Source: a virus. From it: a stretch of DNA of 44,815 nucleotides. The stretch's first letter is position 1. Each line of letters starts with the position of its first letter. The stretch lies in IMG/VR virus record IMGVR_UViG_3300018082_000014, positions 1 through 44,815 of that record. One strand, given 5' to 3'. This document shows positions 8,631 through 16,230 of this stretch, one piece after another. A program made the position numbers and the translations under genes. Below the pieces are notes generated by a model. It made no database searches. It was not told the DNA's origin and saw only the letters and a program-made list of their open reading frames with translations.

Positions 8631-9451
8631 TATTGTGGCTTTCTCAGTATTACTATATCCTCGTCCAGAACCTGTCTAACTCCTCTGCTCAGGTTGATCT
8701 CATTCAGCCCACTACGAGACTCTCTGTGATCCCACAACTCCAGCTCAAATCCTACCTGATTACATATACGTACAGTCTCGCTGGTAAGTGGCTCGCGCTT
8801 GCCTGACTTGTACCGCTCCTTGATGACAATAGAACAGGTTCCTCCAGGACGAAGGGACTCATACAGTTTTCTGTACAACTTCATAATCTCTTGGTTGTAC
8901 ATAAACCTGGGCAGCCGTGATAGGTTACCTATAGTAGCCGAGAACACTGCAATCGACTCTCCCTGTCCGTCTGCGTGAGTATGGTGCTGATCCTTGAACT
9001 GGTCTCCGCCATGCCCCAATGTGTCAGCATATGGTGGACTGAATATCACATGATCTACTGGGAATGGTAGAAAGTCTAAGCAGTTACCCTTCAATAAGGT
9101 AATAGCCTGCCGCGATTCCTGTGACCAGTTAGCTATACTTGCCAGCTGTATGTTATGGAACAGCTGTTCCAGCTCTATGGCTATTACTCGCCTTCCGACC
9201 ATTGCTGCTACCAATGTGGTTCCTGACCCTGCCATAGGATCGAGGATCATCTCACCAGGTTTGGACACATGCTCGATTAGATCAATAGTCAGTAGGAGGT
9301 TAGTCTTAGCTGGATGCGAAAAGGCTTCTGGTGTGAACCACTGGCGGCGTAAACTCTGCTCATCCTGACGGTTATAGACGATATGGCCTGCCTCGTTACG
9401 CTCCCTTCCCTGTCCGAACACTTGCGCTGGTAAGTCTGTTATCTGCTCCAT
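8630..9451 (-). CDS. DNA amino-methyltransferase (N6-adenine or N4-cytosine)
   Basis: 273 residues from ATG 9451, chosen because GAGGAGGA lies 8 bases upstream; an in-frame ATG at 9592 has no such site and would overlap the previous gene much more. HPAKTNLLLTIDLIEHV followed by DPMAGSGTT (about residues 71-79) gives motifs X and I for SAM binding, and SPPY (about 138-141) is the catalytic motif IV. SPPY occurs in N4-cytosine and in some N6-adenine enzymes, so the modified base cannot be fixed from sequence. Motif order is X-I-IV. With the C5 enzyme at 6098 the phage carries two solitary methyltransferases, consistent with protection from host restriction. Confidence 0.85.
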   Translation of the reverse strand: MEQITDLPAQVFGQGRERNEAGHIVYNRQDEQSLRRQWFTPEAFSHPAKTNLLLTIDLIEHVSKPGEMILDPMAGSGTTLVAAMVGRRVIAIELEQLFHNIQLASIANWSQESRQAITLLKGNCLDFLPFPVDHVIFSPPYADTLGHGGDQFKDQHHTHADGQGESIAVFSATIGNLSRLPRFMYNQEIMKLYRKLYESLRPGGTCSIVIKERYKSGKREPLTSETVRICNQVGFELELWDHRESRSGLNEINLSRGVRQVLDEDIVILRKPQ

Positions 9452-9623
9452 GTACGAAATCCTCCTCGATGTAGTTAGAACTAACCTGCATCTCATGTCT
9501 CCTGATGGTATGTATATGACAGCCACGACAGATCCATGTACGAACCAGTGTCCATATACCAGTAGGGTACTCGCGAGTATACTGACCTTCATACTCCATG
9601 TTTGGATGCACGCATCTATCCAT
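9396..9623 (-). CDS. small zinc-ribbon-like protein
   Basis: 75 residues from an ATG sharing one base with the preceding stop (TAATG), with GGAG 11 bases upstream. CxHPN near the N-terminus and CRGCHIH about 30 residues later form a plausible zinc-binding set. The last 56 bases overlap the methyltransferase start region. Function unknown. A shorter gene ending before the overlap is not possible in this frame. Confidence 0.55.
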   Translation of the reverse strand: MDRCVHPNMEYEGQYTREYPTGIWTLVRTWICRGCHIHTIRRHEMQVSSNYIEEDFVHGADNRLTSASVRTGKGA

Positions 9624-10072
9624 TATAATAATGACTCCTTTGCTATACGACGCATCCAATCAGATGACTCAGGTGGGTCGTCATCTGATATTAGTTGGAG
9701 TATCGTGGTCAGCCGCTTGACCTGCTCCCGCAGTTGTAGAGTTGTGTCAGTCTCCATTTCACTCATGATTTTGTTCTCTAGCTGAAGCGCTTTTGTTTCG
9801 GCAGCTCGCAGGCGATCGACGAGGGCGCTCACCTTCTCGCCATATGCCTTCGCTGCTCCACCTGGATACAGCCAACGCCAATGATTTACCCAGTCTAGGT
9901 CAATGCTGTTGTCGATCGTCGTCGGCTCAACCGCAAACGGGTCAGGATTCCACGTTCCCTTACCTACAATCCGCATACGTGGGGTCGTCTCATCCATGTA
10001 TCGGTACTCCATTGCTTTACGTTCTTCAACCGTAAAGAAGTCTGTGGCCGGCTCGTCGTTGCGCTCAGTCAT
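9623..10072 (-). CDS. hypothetical protein with C-terminal coiled coil
   Basis: 149 residues, ATG preceded by GGAGGA. The N-terminal half is acidic and aromatic (VNHWRWLYPGG). Residues about 78-125 (VSALVDRLRAAETKALQLENKI and following) make a coiled coil with clear heptads, suggesting oligomerisation. It is joined to the next gene by a one-base overlap. No family recognised. Confidence 0.7.
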   Translation of the reverse strand: MTERNDEPATDFFTVEERKAMEYRYMDETTPRMRIVGKGTWNPDPFAVEPTTIDNSIDLDWVNHWRWLYPGGAAKAYGEKVSALVDRLRAAETKALQLENKIMSEMETDTTLQLREQVKRLTTILQLISDDDPPESSDWMRRIAKESLL

Positions 10073-10105
10073 GCCGTTCCTCCATAGAGATGTAATCGCT
10101 GGTAC

Positions 10106-10261
10106 TCATCGGCCCACCACATATATCGGCAAGGGGCATGGCTTACGCCAGCACTCCATACACAGCGGCCACTCGCCACAGACCTGACACCGCTGTGGAG
10201 CCATGAGACCCTGACTCTTACAACTGGTGCATCTAATCCAACCACTAGGCCAATTAGGCAT
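10106..10261 (-). CDS. small zinc-ribbon protein with three CxxC pairs
   Basis: 51 residues with CTSC, CQVC and CMEC, three Cys pairs within 30 residues, typical of a treble-clef or ribbon zinc site. The start is ATG behind GAGG. A 14-codon ORF (10109-10065) overlaps its stop by ATGA and runs into the next start, and may only couple translation. Function unknown; DNA, RNA or protein contacts are all possible. Confidence 0.55.
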   Translation of the reverse strand: MPNWPSGWIRCTSCKSQGLMAPQRCQVCGEWPLCMECWRKPCPLPIYVVGR

Positions 10262-10343
10262 CCTTTACCTCACTCAACATCGCCGCCCGTGCACTTCTCC
10301 TTGATTCGCCTCTCCTGTATGGCCTTGATAGAGCGCAAGCCAT
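10254..10343 (-). other. 29-codon ORF resembling the tail of the upstream gene
   Basis: The ORF ends RAAMLSEVKDA and stop, while the upstream protein (10366-10632) ends EAAMLPREVKDATDS. The nucleotides around the two ends are also alike, suggesting a small tandem duplication whose second copy has degraded. It could instead be a short expressed peptide, but I see no clear ribosome binding site. The zinc-ribbon start at 10261 overlaps its last codons. Confidence 0.35.
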
Positions 10344-10365
10344 AGGACGCGAACAAAGATGAGGG

Positions 10366-10632
10366 TCAACTGTCTGTTGCATCTTTCACCTCCCTTGGCA
10401 GCATCGCCGCCTCTACTAACTTCACAGCGCCAAGTACTACCTTTGTAGTCTCGCCAGTTAGCAGCATCTCACCAATTAGCGTATTGCGTATCTCCTTGAG
10501 CGCGTCGTCGGCAGCGAGCAGGGCACGAGCCATCTTTGGCCAGAACCATCCGAACGGTGCGGCAGCATCATTGGCTATCTGCTCGACTTCCTCACGGCTG
10601 ATGTGCTGTCCATCGCTAGTCATTGGAGTCAT
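10366..10632 (-). CDS. hypothetical helical protein
   Basis: 88 residues, overlapping the nuclease gene upstream by ATGA. Mostly helical (EEVEQIANDAAAPFGWFWPKMARALLAADDALKEI), with no Cys cluster and no membrane segment. Position directly after an ERCC4-type nuclease suggests the recombination/replication module, but I recognise no family. Confidence 0.65.
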   Translation of the reverse strand: MTPMTSDGQHISREEVEQIANDAAAPFGWFWPKMARALLAADDALKEIRNTLIGEMLLTGETTKVVLGAVKLVEAAMLPREVKDATDS

Positions 10633-11354
10633 TGGCCCAATACCTCTACTTGACTCTCCAGTATTAGTCTCATATAACTAGCAGTTGGAGTGTCCATACC
10701 AGGCAGGCTTCCTACTTCAAACTGATTTCTTCCCAGTGCCTCAATAATACCCTTGATGGATTGATACTTCCTCAACATAACCTGCGCCCTCTGTTCTCCT
10801 ACTCCACGTATACTCAGGAGTGTGCTGACCCTACGATCTGGATGCCAAGTGTTCCTCTCACGCGTATACCTTCGTAGTGTATCATGTTCTGCTTTCTGGT
10901 CAAACTTATAGGCCGCGACCAGGTATTGTGCGGTCCCTTCTAGTGAGCCGGTGAATGTATAGTCCACCCCCGCTTCACGTAAACCCAGGAGCCAGCTCCT
11001 GACCATACTATACGGTATGTGATAGTAAGATTGCTGTACCCAGGCGCCCTTAGAGGACTGTCTGGGCTTACTAGCATATGTGCCACCAGGACCAGGTAGC
11101 AGGAAGCCCTCAATGACAAGCTCTAGGATGTCAGTGTTATTCAACTGTCTCCTGAGCTGTGTCTCTACTTCATCTAGTCCTGTAGATAGTAGCTCATCAG
11201 CCTGCTTACGTTCGTGGCTCACTTTGGCGTGGTGTATATCCAGGTAGCTGTAGTCGGCTAACCCGGCGTCGTTAGCTGCCTCGATAGTTACTGGTAAGGA
11301 CTGCTCTATGAGTTCTATGATTCGACTGGGTTCGTTCAGATCGACAGTAATCAC
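10629..11354 (-). CDS. ERCC4/XPF-type structure-specific nuclease with helix-hairpin-helix
   Basis: 241 residues from a GTG that forms a GTGA overlap with the preceding stop and has AAGGAG 6 bases upstream; an ATG at 11396 is less likely. The opening VITVDLNEP matches the first strand and acidic residue of the ERCC4 fold. HERKQADELLST is the diagnostic ERK motif, and ELVIEG supplies the following strand. The C-terminal LSIRGVGEQRAQVMLRKY is a helix-hairpin-helix for non-specific duplex binding. XPF/Mus81/Hef nucleases cut branched DNA 5' of junctions; here the job is likely to be resolving recombination or replication intermediates alongside the Sak4-like ATPase. The usual ERKxxxD spacing is kept. 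Confidence 0.8.
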   Translation of the reverse strand: MITVDLNEPSRIIELIEQSLPVTIEAANDAGLADYSYLDIHHAKVSHERKQADELLSTGLDEVETQLRRQLNNTDILELVIEGFLLPGPGGTYASKPRQSSKGAWVQQSYYHIPYSMVRSWLLGLREAGVDYTFTGSLEGTAQYLVAAYKFDQKAEHDTLRRYTRERNTWHPDRRVSTLLSIRGVGEQRAQVMLRKYQSIKGIIEALGRNQFEVGSLPGMDTPTASYMRLILESQVEVLGQ

Positions 11355-11557
11355 TCCGCTCTCCTTACTCCCTGCAATTGATGAGACATGATACATACCT
11401 GACCATTCTGGATGTGATGAGGGAAAAACCAGTATGTATTGCCATTACTTACACGTATAACTGGTCGTACCTGATTTGCACATTCAGGGCACTTGGTTTT
11501 TCCTGGTGATCTGTCAACCATCTTAGTATTATTCCACGTGACATCACGAGATACCAT
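11351..11557 (-). CDS. small protein with one CxxC pair
   Basis: 68 residues, joined to its neighbours by TAATG at the start and GTGA at the end, so it is translationally coupled on both sides. It has CPEC near residue 23 and aromatic FFPHHIQNGQ further on. C and H residues may form one zinc site. No family recognised. Confidence 0.55.
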   Translation of the reverse strand: MVSRDVTWNNTKMVDRSPGKTKCPECANQVRPVIRVSNGNTYWFFPHHIQNGQVCIMSHQLQGVRRAE

Positions 11558-12390
11558 TACCAGCTCCCAGGACGCAGGAACTTCAGCCTCTGCACTATAG
11601 TATCATAGTTGGGATCAAGAATACGCATCCCTAACATGTTCAGATCCAGTCCTGCTTTGGTGACTGTCCCAATTGGAGCTATACGATCACCAGTTTTCAC
11701 GCCATCGTTGTTGTATATTGCTACCTGTTCCAGGCTAGTTACTAACATCATATCCACCAGCTCAGGTGTCTTGTTGAATCCCTTCATCACTCTATGACCA
11801 GTCTTTACAGATACCTTTTCCTTCTCCCCTGTACGTGGATCAAAGGTGATGTCATCCTTGTACTCATCCTCATCATAGTGTGTGACTACCAGGTTCTTCC
11901 TTGCTGACTTTACTGCCTGGTATATGGACTTGATCCTATCATTGGGAGCTGCATACTCGATCTGTTGTAGCTGTTGCCGTAGCTCGCCAGGTCTGGATGG
12001 ATGTTCCTGGAGTTCTTGTAAATAACCATTATTCGCCGTCTCACGCATTTGCGTACCAGTGTCAATCACGATAGTCAGCGTGTCAGGCTTTCGTAGTTCA
12101 TCCAACAGGTCCTGGACAAACTGATCATATTGTTCTCTCCATCCCTGGAGTTGCCACTTGATCTGAGTACCTCTAGTCTCACCACTCTTGGCTATGTGTA
12201 CTGGAGCCTTATACTCATATGCGCCAGTCTCGCCCTCAGTACGGCGTACTATCCTGTCGAGGAGCTTCTTCTCCACACCACCTAGTCTGAGGTCGAAGTC
12301 AAATACAACGGGTCCTGGAAAACTAAGTGCAATGCTGGACTTAGCACTACCAGTTGTACCCCATATAGCCAGGCTAAATGGTTGTGTCAT
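11557..12390 (-). CDS. Sak4-like RecA-fold ATPase (recombinase candidate)
   Basis: 277 residues. A P-loop lies at residues 11-18 as GTTGSAKS, with Ala where most Walker A motifs have Gly before Lys. Walker B is TLTIVIDTG with D110. The size, the single RecA-like core and the position among replication and nuclease genes fit phage Sak4-type single-strand annealing ATPases, which pair with a phage single-strand-binding protein. The methyl-directed or packaging ATPases do not fit. It overlaps the upstream gene by ATGA. Function is inferred from fold and neighbourhood. Confidence 0.7.
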   Translation of the reverse strand: MTQPFSLAIWGTTGSAKSSIALSFPGPVVFDFDLRLGGVEKKLLDRIVRRTEGETGAYEYKAPVHIAKSGETRGTQIKWQLQGWREQYDQFVQDLLDELRKPDTLTIVIDTGTQMRETANNGYLQELQEHPSRPGELRQQLQQIEYAAPNDRIKSIYQAVKSARKNLVVTHYDEDEYKDDITFDPRTGEKEKVSVKTGHRVMKGFNKTPELVDMMLVTSLEQVAIYNNDGVKTGDRIAPIGTVTKAGLDLNMLGMRILDPNYDTIVQRLKFLRPGSW

Positions 12391-12593
12391 GGTCGCCTCT
12401 CGAATATCTCAGCCAGCGTGTCATCACTCACATCAAACTCATGTACATCTGTCCCAATCTGTATTCGATCATCATAGTATGTGTATACCCAGTCAACAGA
12501 GTTATCCGCAATGGCTCTAGCTATATATGGTGAGTCAGCTTCTACCTCCAGTTCACTGATTGATGTCTCGATTCGTCTGAGTAGGTACTTCAT
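12387..12593 (-). CDS. small acidic hypothetical protein
   Basis: 68 residues, acidic (many Asp and Glu), with AGGAG 5 bases before the ATG. It starts one base after the upstream stop and ends in an ATGA overlap with the Sak4-like ATPase gene. No recognised domain; an acidic partner of the ATPase or a DNA mimic are possibilities only. Confidence 0.6.
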   Translation of the reverse strand: MKYLLRRIETSISELEVEADSPYIARAIADNSVDWVYTYYDDRIQIGTDVHEFDVSDDTLAEIFERRP

Positions 12594-12594
12594 C

Positions 12595-12777
12595 CTAGCT
12601 CCTGTCCACTAATCTCGCTGCTTTCAGCAGTGGTCTGACTCTTAGGTATTCCCCTCTCCAGTATTCTACTCTATGTTCTGGACAGCAAAACACATGGTCG
12701 TCACGCTTAGGGATAAACATTATGCCGCATGTCCTTAGGCGGCAAGCCCTTTGGTAGCGTTGCTTAGGTCGTTGCAT
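12595..12777 (-). CDS. small basic zinc-finger-like protein, first gene after the promoter
   Basis: 60 residues, basic. CRLRTC followed by FCCPEHR gives a likely Zn site of the kind seen in MYM/TRASH-like or CGNR-like fingers. The chosen ATG has no good ribosome binding site. A strong GGAGG lies 4 bases before another ATG at 12799, which opens an 11-codon ORF in a different frame that ends at 12764. Either that short ORF is a leader peptide that couples translation, or a frameshift is present. The gene is the first of the operon running to 6098. Confidence 0.6.
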   Translation of the reverse strand: MQRPKQRYQRACRLRTCGIMFIPKRDDHVFCCPEHRVEYWRGEYLRVRPLLKAARLVDRS

Positions 12778-12824
12778 AGGTCGTTATAGGTCTTTGCATA
12801 TGTCCTCCAAAACATTGGCCTTTA

Positions 12825-12858
12825 CAAGCATTATAATGCTTGCTAGACGTATCGTCAA
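12825..12858 (-). promoter_or_regulatory. sigma70-type promoter with palindromic operator over the -10
   Basis: On the minus strand TTGACG (12858-12853), 17 bases, TATAAT (12835-12830). A perfect 18-base palindrome, CAAGCATTATAATGCTTG (12825-12842), covers the -10. It points into the operon 12777-6098. The half site ACAAGCAT also occurs twice at the promoter at 16237-16266. Confidence 0.8.
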
Positions 12859-12867
12859 GCCTCCGCC

Positions 12868-13143
12868 TTAGTTGTCCCCCTTAGCCCCGGCCCCTAGAGG
12901 GTCTAGTTGACTAGGCCCATTCTCCGTCCACCACACAGCCGCCAGTACTCTCCTATTCGGTCCCACCCTCAGCTCCAATCTATTATAGACGCTTTGTAGG
13001 CGGCTCATAACATACGCCTTAGATATGCCCAGCTTATCGGCTATCTCCTGGTCAGTAAGACCTTGGGCCACCAGTGGCAGGATGGATCGTTGCCTAGAAC
13101 CAAACATTCTGCCGCCACGTCTGCCGCCATGTACTATTACCAC
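12868..13143 (-). CDS. LuxR/GerE-type helix-turn-helix protein
   Basis: 91 residues from a GTG that overlaps the nuclease stop, with AAGAAGG 7 bases upstream; ATG at about 13107 is an alternative start. Residues about 20-60 (ILPLVAQGLTDQEIADKLGISKAYVMSRLQSVYNRL) form the classic GerE HTH with the GLTxxEIA turn. There is no receiver or ligand domain, as is usual for phage versions. It is the last gene of its unit and lies just upstream of the promoter at 12830-12858, whose palindrome it could bind. That link is inference. Confidence 0.8.
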   Translation of the reverse strand: MVIVHGGRRGGRMFGSRQRSILPLVAQGLTDQEIADKLGISKAYVMSRLQSVYNRLELRVGPNRRVLAAVWWTENGPSQLDPLGAGAKGDN

Positions 13144-13835
13144 TGGTTAGCCTTCTTGAGACTAGCATAGAGCTGACATCCCAACAAATGCCTACACTGA
13201 TTCTGACTGCCTATCCCGCACTCCCATTGTTCCATGAACATGAAGGGCTCTGGTGGCTCATCCATGTCCTGGTGCATCTCATGTACCTGCTTACGGAATA
13301 GCACATACTGCCAGTTAGCCTCTATCTCTTCCTCGGTGAACCAGTACCGCCACGCTTTTATAACTGGCTGTATTAGATGTACTGTTATTACGTCAAAGGG
13401 GTAGGGAAACTCTACCTCTTCATCCGCTGCTCGCTTTTGTTCGATCTCGGCCTTACAGTACCCTAAGAACTGTCGTATCCACATACCTCCATAGGTATCC
13501 ATCCTGGGTGGGTCAGGTCTAGCCCTAGTAGACTTCAAGTCCGCTAAGACTCCACTCAGCTGTAATAAATCTGGGTGCATAGAGATACCGTCTAGTTCCC
13601 ACTGCTTGTTGACCATCCGACTACGGATCAGCACTCGCTCCAACCCGAATCCAATACTGAATAGTTCTAGTTCCCTATCAGTAAGTTGTGTCGGCTCGTG
13701 TTTGTCCTTCCAGGCTTTAGTTAGACAGTATATGACAGTACTGAGGGATAGCCCTGTACGGCCATCTCCTATATACTCTTGCCTAAGTAATTCGAGAGTC
13801 TCCCTGACTGCCTCATCGTTGGCAACGATCTCCAC
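13137..13835 (-). CDS. PD-(D/E)XK nuclease, Cas4/RecB-like
   Basis: 232 residues from a GTG sharing a base with the preceding stop (TAGTG). An early Cys (C37), then LDG (D82) and DLK (D99, K101) give the PD-(D/E)XK metal site, and QFLGY (122-126) is the QxxxY motif of RecB/Cas4-type exonucleases. The C-terminus carries Cys residues (CGIGSQNQC and GC) that, with C37, could hold a 4Fe-4S cluster as in Cas4 and AddB. The enzyme probably resects DNA ends for the Sak4-like ATPase. No CRISPR array or other cas gene is present. Confidence 0.75.
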   Translation of the reverse strand: MEIVANDEAVRETLELLRQEYIGDGRTGLSLSTVIYCLTKAWKDKHEPTQLTDRELELFSIGFGLERVLIRSRMVNKQWELDGISMHPDLLQLSGVLADLKSTRARPDPPRMDTYGGMWIRQFLGYCKAEIEQKRAADEEVEFPYPFDVITVHLIQPVIKAWRYWFTEEEIEANWQYVLFRKQVHEMHQDMDEPPEPFMFMEQWECGIGSQNQCRHLLGCQLYASLKKANQW

Positions 13836-14068
13836 TACTCCTCCACCCGTTCTGGCCAGTGCCAGGTACCACCAACCATCCTACCTCCCTCGTCTAGCTG
13901 CGCATGTTCATGGAAGAACAGACCTGTTGGGTTGATCACTCCAAGTCTTACCCAATGGTTGTCTATGACTGCGGTGATGATAGCTGCCCTGCACTCACTC
14001 TTGTACTCTCCACCAGGAGTACCATAGCTTACATAGTGTACTACCCTGCCCACACTCGGCTTAGGCAT
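13835..14068 (-). CDS. small conserved phage protein
   Basis: 77 residues. VGRVVHYVSYG at the start, NPTGLFFH in the centre and GTWHWPE near the end form a pattern I recognise from small proteins common in bacteriophage early regions, with no assigned function. It sits one base from the coiled-coil gene upstream and shares one base with the nuclease start. Confidence 0.7.
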   Translation of the reverse strand: MPKPSVGRVVHYVSYGTPGGEYKSECRAAIITAVIDNHWVRLGVINPTGLFFHEHAQLDEGGRMVGGTWHWPERVEE

Positions 14069-14069
14069 A

Positions 14070-14279
14070 CTATACTCCCACCAGATGCCTGGTCTCAGTC
14101 AGCTCATCCCTCAGTGCTGCGATTTGTTTCTCCAACTGTGGTATGGTAGTCTCCAAAGCAGTCAGTCTCTGTAGTATGGTTATGGACTCAGGTACGGTCA
14201 TGGACTCAGGTACACGGTCACCTCGTTCTATGGACGGTATCCAAGACCCATCCTGTAGACTATCCCTAGGTGGTGACAT
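14070..14279 (-). CDS. small coiled-coil protein
   Basis: 69 residues from ATG 14279, preceded by GAGG; ATG 14348 would overlap the previous gene by 83 bases. The second half (ITILQRLTALETTIPQLEKQIAAL) is a clear coiled coil. A short duplicated segment (VPESMTVPESI) reflects an imperfect direct repeat in the DNA at about 14193-14220. Function unknown. Confidence 0.6.
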   Translation of the reverse strand: MSPPRDSLQDGSWIPSIERGDRVPESMTVPESITILQRLTALETTIPQLEKQIAALRDELTETRHLVGV

Positions 14280-15000
14280 GATACCTAGCCTCACTATCCA
14301 GGGATACCTTCCCACTGGCCTGTTTCTCAGCCAACCAGCTTTGATCAATCAGCCTCTGCTGTAGCTGCATGTTACCCTTCACCTCATCCAGCACTAGCGC
14401 ATGACTCCCGAACTCACTCAAGGTCTTACCATCCAGTAGAGTGAGCAGCTTGTCCTCGATAGATACCTGCCCGTTCGGTGATGTACCAGTACCAGTTCTC
14501 CCCTCAATGGATAGACATTCCCATGCCACTACTACTCGGTGGGGTTTCATGCCAGTCTCTGGATCGACCACTGCGTTGAAGTCCTCTCCATAGTCGTGAC
14601 CAGGAGTCTTAGACCAGTGCATGACCTCTCCCAACAGTCCTACCTTGATGGACTGCATTTCCTCTTTGGTCGCACCAGCCGCAAACAGTGATTTGCCCAT
14701 TGTTCCATAGGCTGAGTTCTCCATCCCTCCTGAGTGTGGTATATCCACATCCAGGATGGGAGATATCCAGGGAGTATCAGACCTGATGATCCAATTATGC
14801 ACATTCGCTGGTTGTTTGAACCCGAACGTGATATAGTATGCTGTTCGTGTTGCCGCAGGATTACGCCTATCGGGGAACTCCCGTGCCCTGACATCCACCT
14901 TCACCAGCTCACCAATGAACTCCTTCACTGGGGTGTCGAAGCCTTTTCTCAGGTCGTCAGGCCACATGCTGAACTGTGGTTCTTGCTGCACTGATGCCAC
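14266..15000 (-). CDS. hypothetical protein, single-strand-binding candidate by position
   Basis: 244 residues from a GTG with GGAGG 8 bases upstream. It carries beta-rich segments (FIGELVKVDVRAREF and AYYITFGFK) and a helical C-terminus. It lies between the helicase and the Cas4-like nuclease, where phages with a Sak4-like ATPase usually place their single-strand-binding protein. I see no definite OB-fold signature, so that role is a guess from context. The end overlaps the coiled-coil gene by 14 bases. Confidence 0.55.
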   Translation of the reverse strand: MASVQQEPQFSMWPDDLRKGFDTPVKEFIGELVKVDVRAREFPDRRNPAATRTAYYITFGFKQPANVHNWIIRSDTPWISPILDVDIPHSGGMENSAYGTMGKSLFAAGATKEEMQSIKVGLLGEVMHWSKTPGHDYGEDFNAVVDPETGMKPHRVVVAWECLSIEGRTGTGTSPNGQVSIEDKLLTLLDGKTLSEFGSHALVLDEVKGNMQLQQRLIDQSWLAEKQASGKVSLDSEARYHVTT

Positions 15001-15024
15001 TTGGGATACCTCCTGGTGAAATGA

Positions 15025-15198
15025 CTACAAACAAACTGCCCGATACGTTATGTAATGTACTACACTGTTACCCCCCGCTACTACGTTGTGTGATGGGCAG
15101 ACCTCAACCTGGGTCAGCCTGGCTCTTAGGATCACGGCCCACTCTGCTATGGGCGCATAGTCTCCAGTTCCTGGAGGGCGAGCTACCTGTAACACCAT
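15025..15198 (-). CDS. possible 57-residue protein in a 263-base gap
   Basis: Open from ATG 15198 to TAG 15027-15025. No convincing ribosome binding site precedes it, and the sequence shows no recognisable family. It fills the otherwise empty stretch between the helicase and the gene at 15000. A 6-base inverted repeat (CTCCAG, TTC, CTGGAG at 15162-15176) lies within it. The stretch may instead be untranslated leader. Confidence 0.3.
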   Translation of the reverse strand: MVLQVARPPGTGDYAPIAEWAVILRARLTQVEVCPSHNVVAGGNSVVHYITYRAVCL

Positions 15199-15263
15199 AC
15201 TTACACTGTCGGTCTAGTTTGGTAAGGTGCTGAGCCAGGCTGAGGTCTAAACATCACAGTTTG

Positions 15264-16208
15264 TTACTTCTTCCTCCACTTTACAGTCTTACCCTTACTC
15301 TCCCGGTCTACTGGTGGGTCTCGTTCAACCTTCACGCTGTATACCATCCCCAGCATTGTCTTTCTAACATGCTCGACAGATGACTTGGGTTCAGGCAACA
15401 TACTGACGATCTCAGATGTTGTTTTCCATTGCCCATCTAGTACCTGCAGTATCTTAGCTTCTAGACCGCCACCAGATCCAAGCGTCACAGCTAGTTCCCC
15501 AGTAGGTAGACGTGTATACTCAATCTCTCCTACTACGTCTACTCTACCAAGTACCTCCAACTTTCTGTAGTTGGGGTCAGTCTTGACCCGAGGGTCGCGC
15601 TTCAGTTCCAGGATGGTATCGACGATACCACCGAACGCCTGGGACCCAGACAGTCCCTGTCCGAAGGTACCACCAGCCTTTCTCTCATGGTGCACGACTA
15701 TCAGTGTCTTACCAGAGTCTCCACACGCCTTGACGTATGGTATCAGTGCCTGAGCCACATGGCCAGCCTCGTTCTCCTCAGCTATCCCCAACAGGCTCCT
15801 GACTGTGTCTATGATAATCACATCAGCGTCACTGCGGAGGACTGCGTTTATAATATACTGCTTCTCAGCAATATACTTTCCCATCGCATAATCCCAGGTA
15901 ATATGGGGAACCTTCCCGACATGAGGACCACGTAGTCTGAGTCTCTTACGCCATACCCTTCGGTTCTCCTCGGTAAACCATAGCACCTGGTATCCCTTCC
16001 AGGAAGCTACCGACTGGAACAGTAACTCTGTCTTACCAGCTTTAGGATCAGACGCGAGGATGTGACTCTCCCCAACAGAGATAAACCCTGTCTGTCCAAT
16101 TAGCGGTAAGTAGTCATCTGTTTCCATGTCGTCCTCTGCCAAACTTTCCTCGGTAAACACAGTCCTATCGAGTCGGGATACGATCTCTGAGGCGTCGTCT
16201 AGCACCAT
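15264..16208 (-). CDS. RepA/DnaB-family replicative helicase (RecA-fold ATPase)
   Basis: 314 residues from ATG 16208, chosen for GGAGG 4 bases upstream. Walker A ASDPKAGKT (about 52-60), Walker B DVIIIDTVRS (about 129-138), and TLIVVHHERKAGG with GSQAFGGIVDTILEL follow the RepA/AAA_25 hexameric helicase pattern. The last 60 residues (ILQVLDGQWKTTSEIVSML and following) look like a winged helix. It probably unwinds phage DNA for the PolA-type polymerase. It is the first gene behind the promoter at 16237-16266. A separate primase was not found. Confidence 0.82.
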   Translation of the reverse strand: MVLDDASEIVSRLDRTVFTEESLAEDDMETDDYLPLIGQTGFISVGESHILASDPKAGKTELLFQSVASWKGYQVLWFTEENRRVWRKRLRLRGPHVGKVPHITWDYAMGKYIAEKQYIINAVLRSDADVIIIDTVRSLLGIAEENEAGHVAQALIPYVKACGDSGKTLIVVHHERKAGGTFGQGLSGSQAFGGIVDTILELKRDPRVKTDPNYRKLEVLGRVDVVGEIEYTRLPTGELAVTLGSGGGLEAKILQVLDGQWKTTSEIVSMLPEPKSSVEHVRKTMLGMVYSVKVERDPPVDRESKGKTVKWRKK

Positions 16209-16230
16209 TGGTCCTCCGAACCTACAACAT

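Noticed and set aside
13137-13835. Cas4 membership of a CRISPR system
   Set aside because: No repeat-spacer array and no other cas gene; the nuclease sits among recombination genes.
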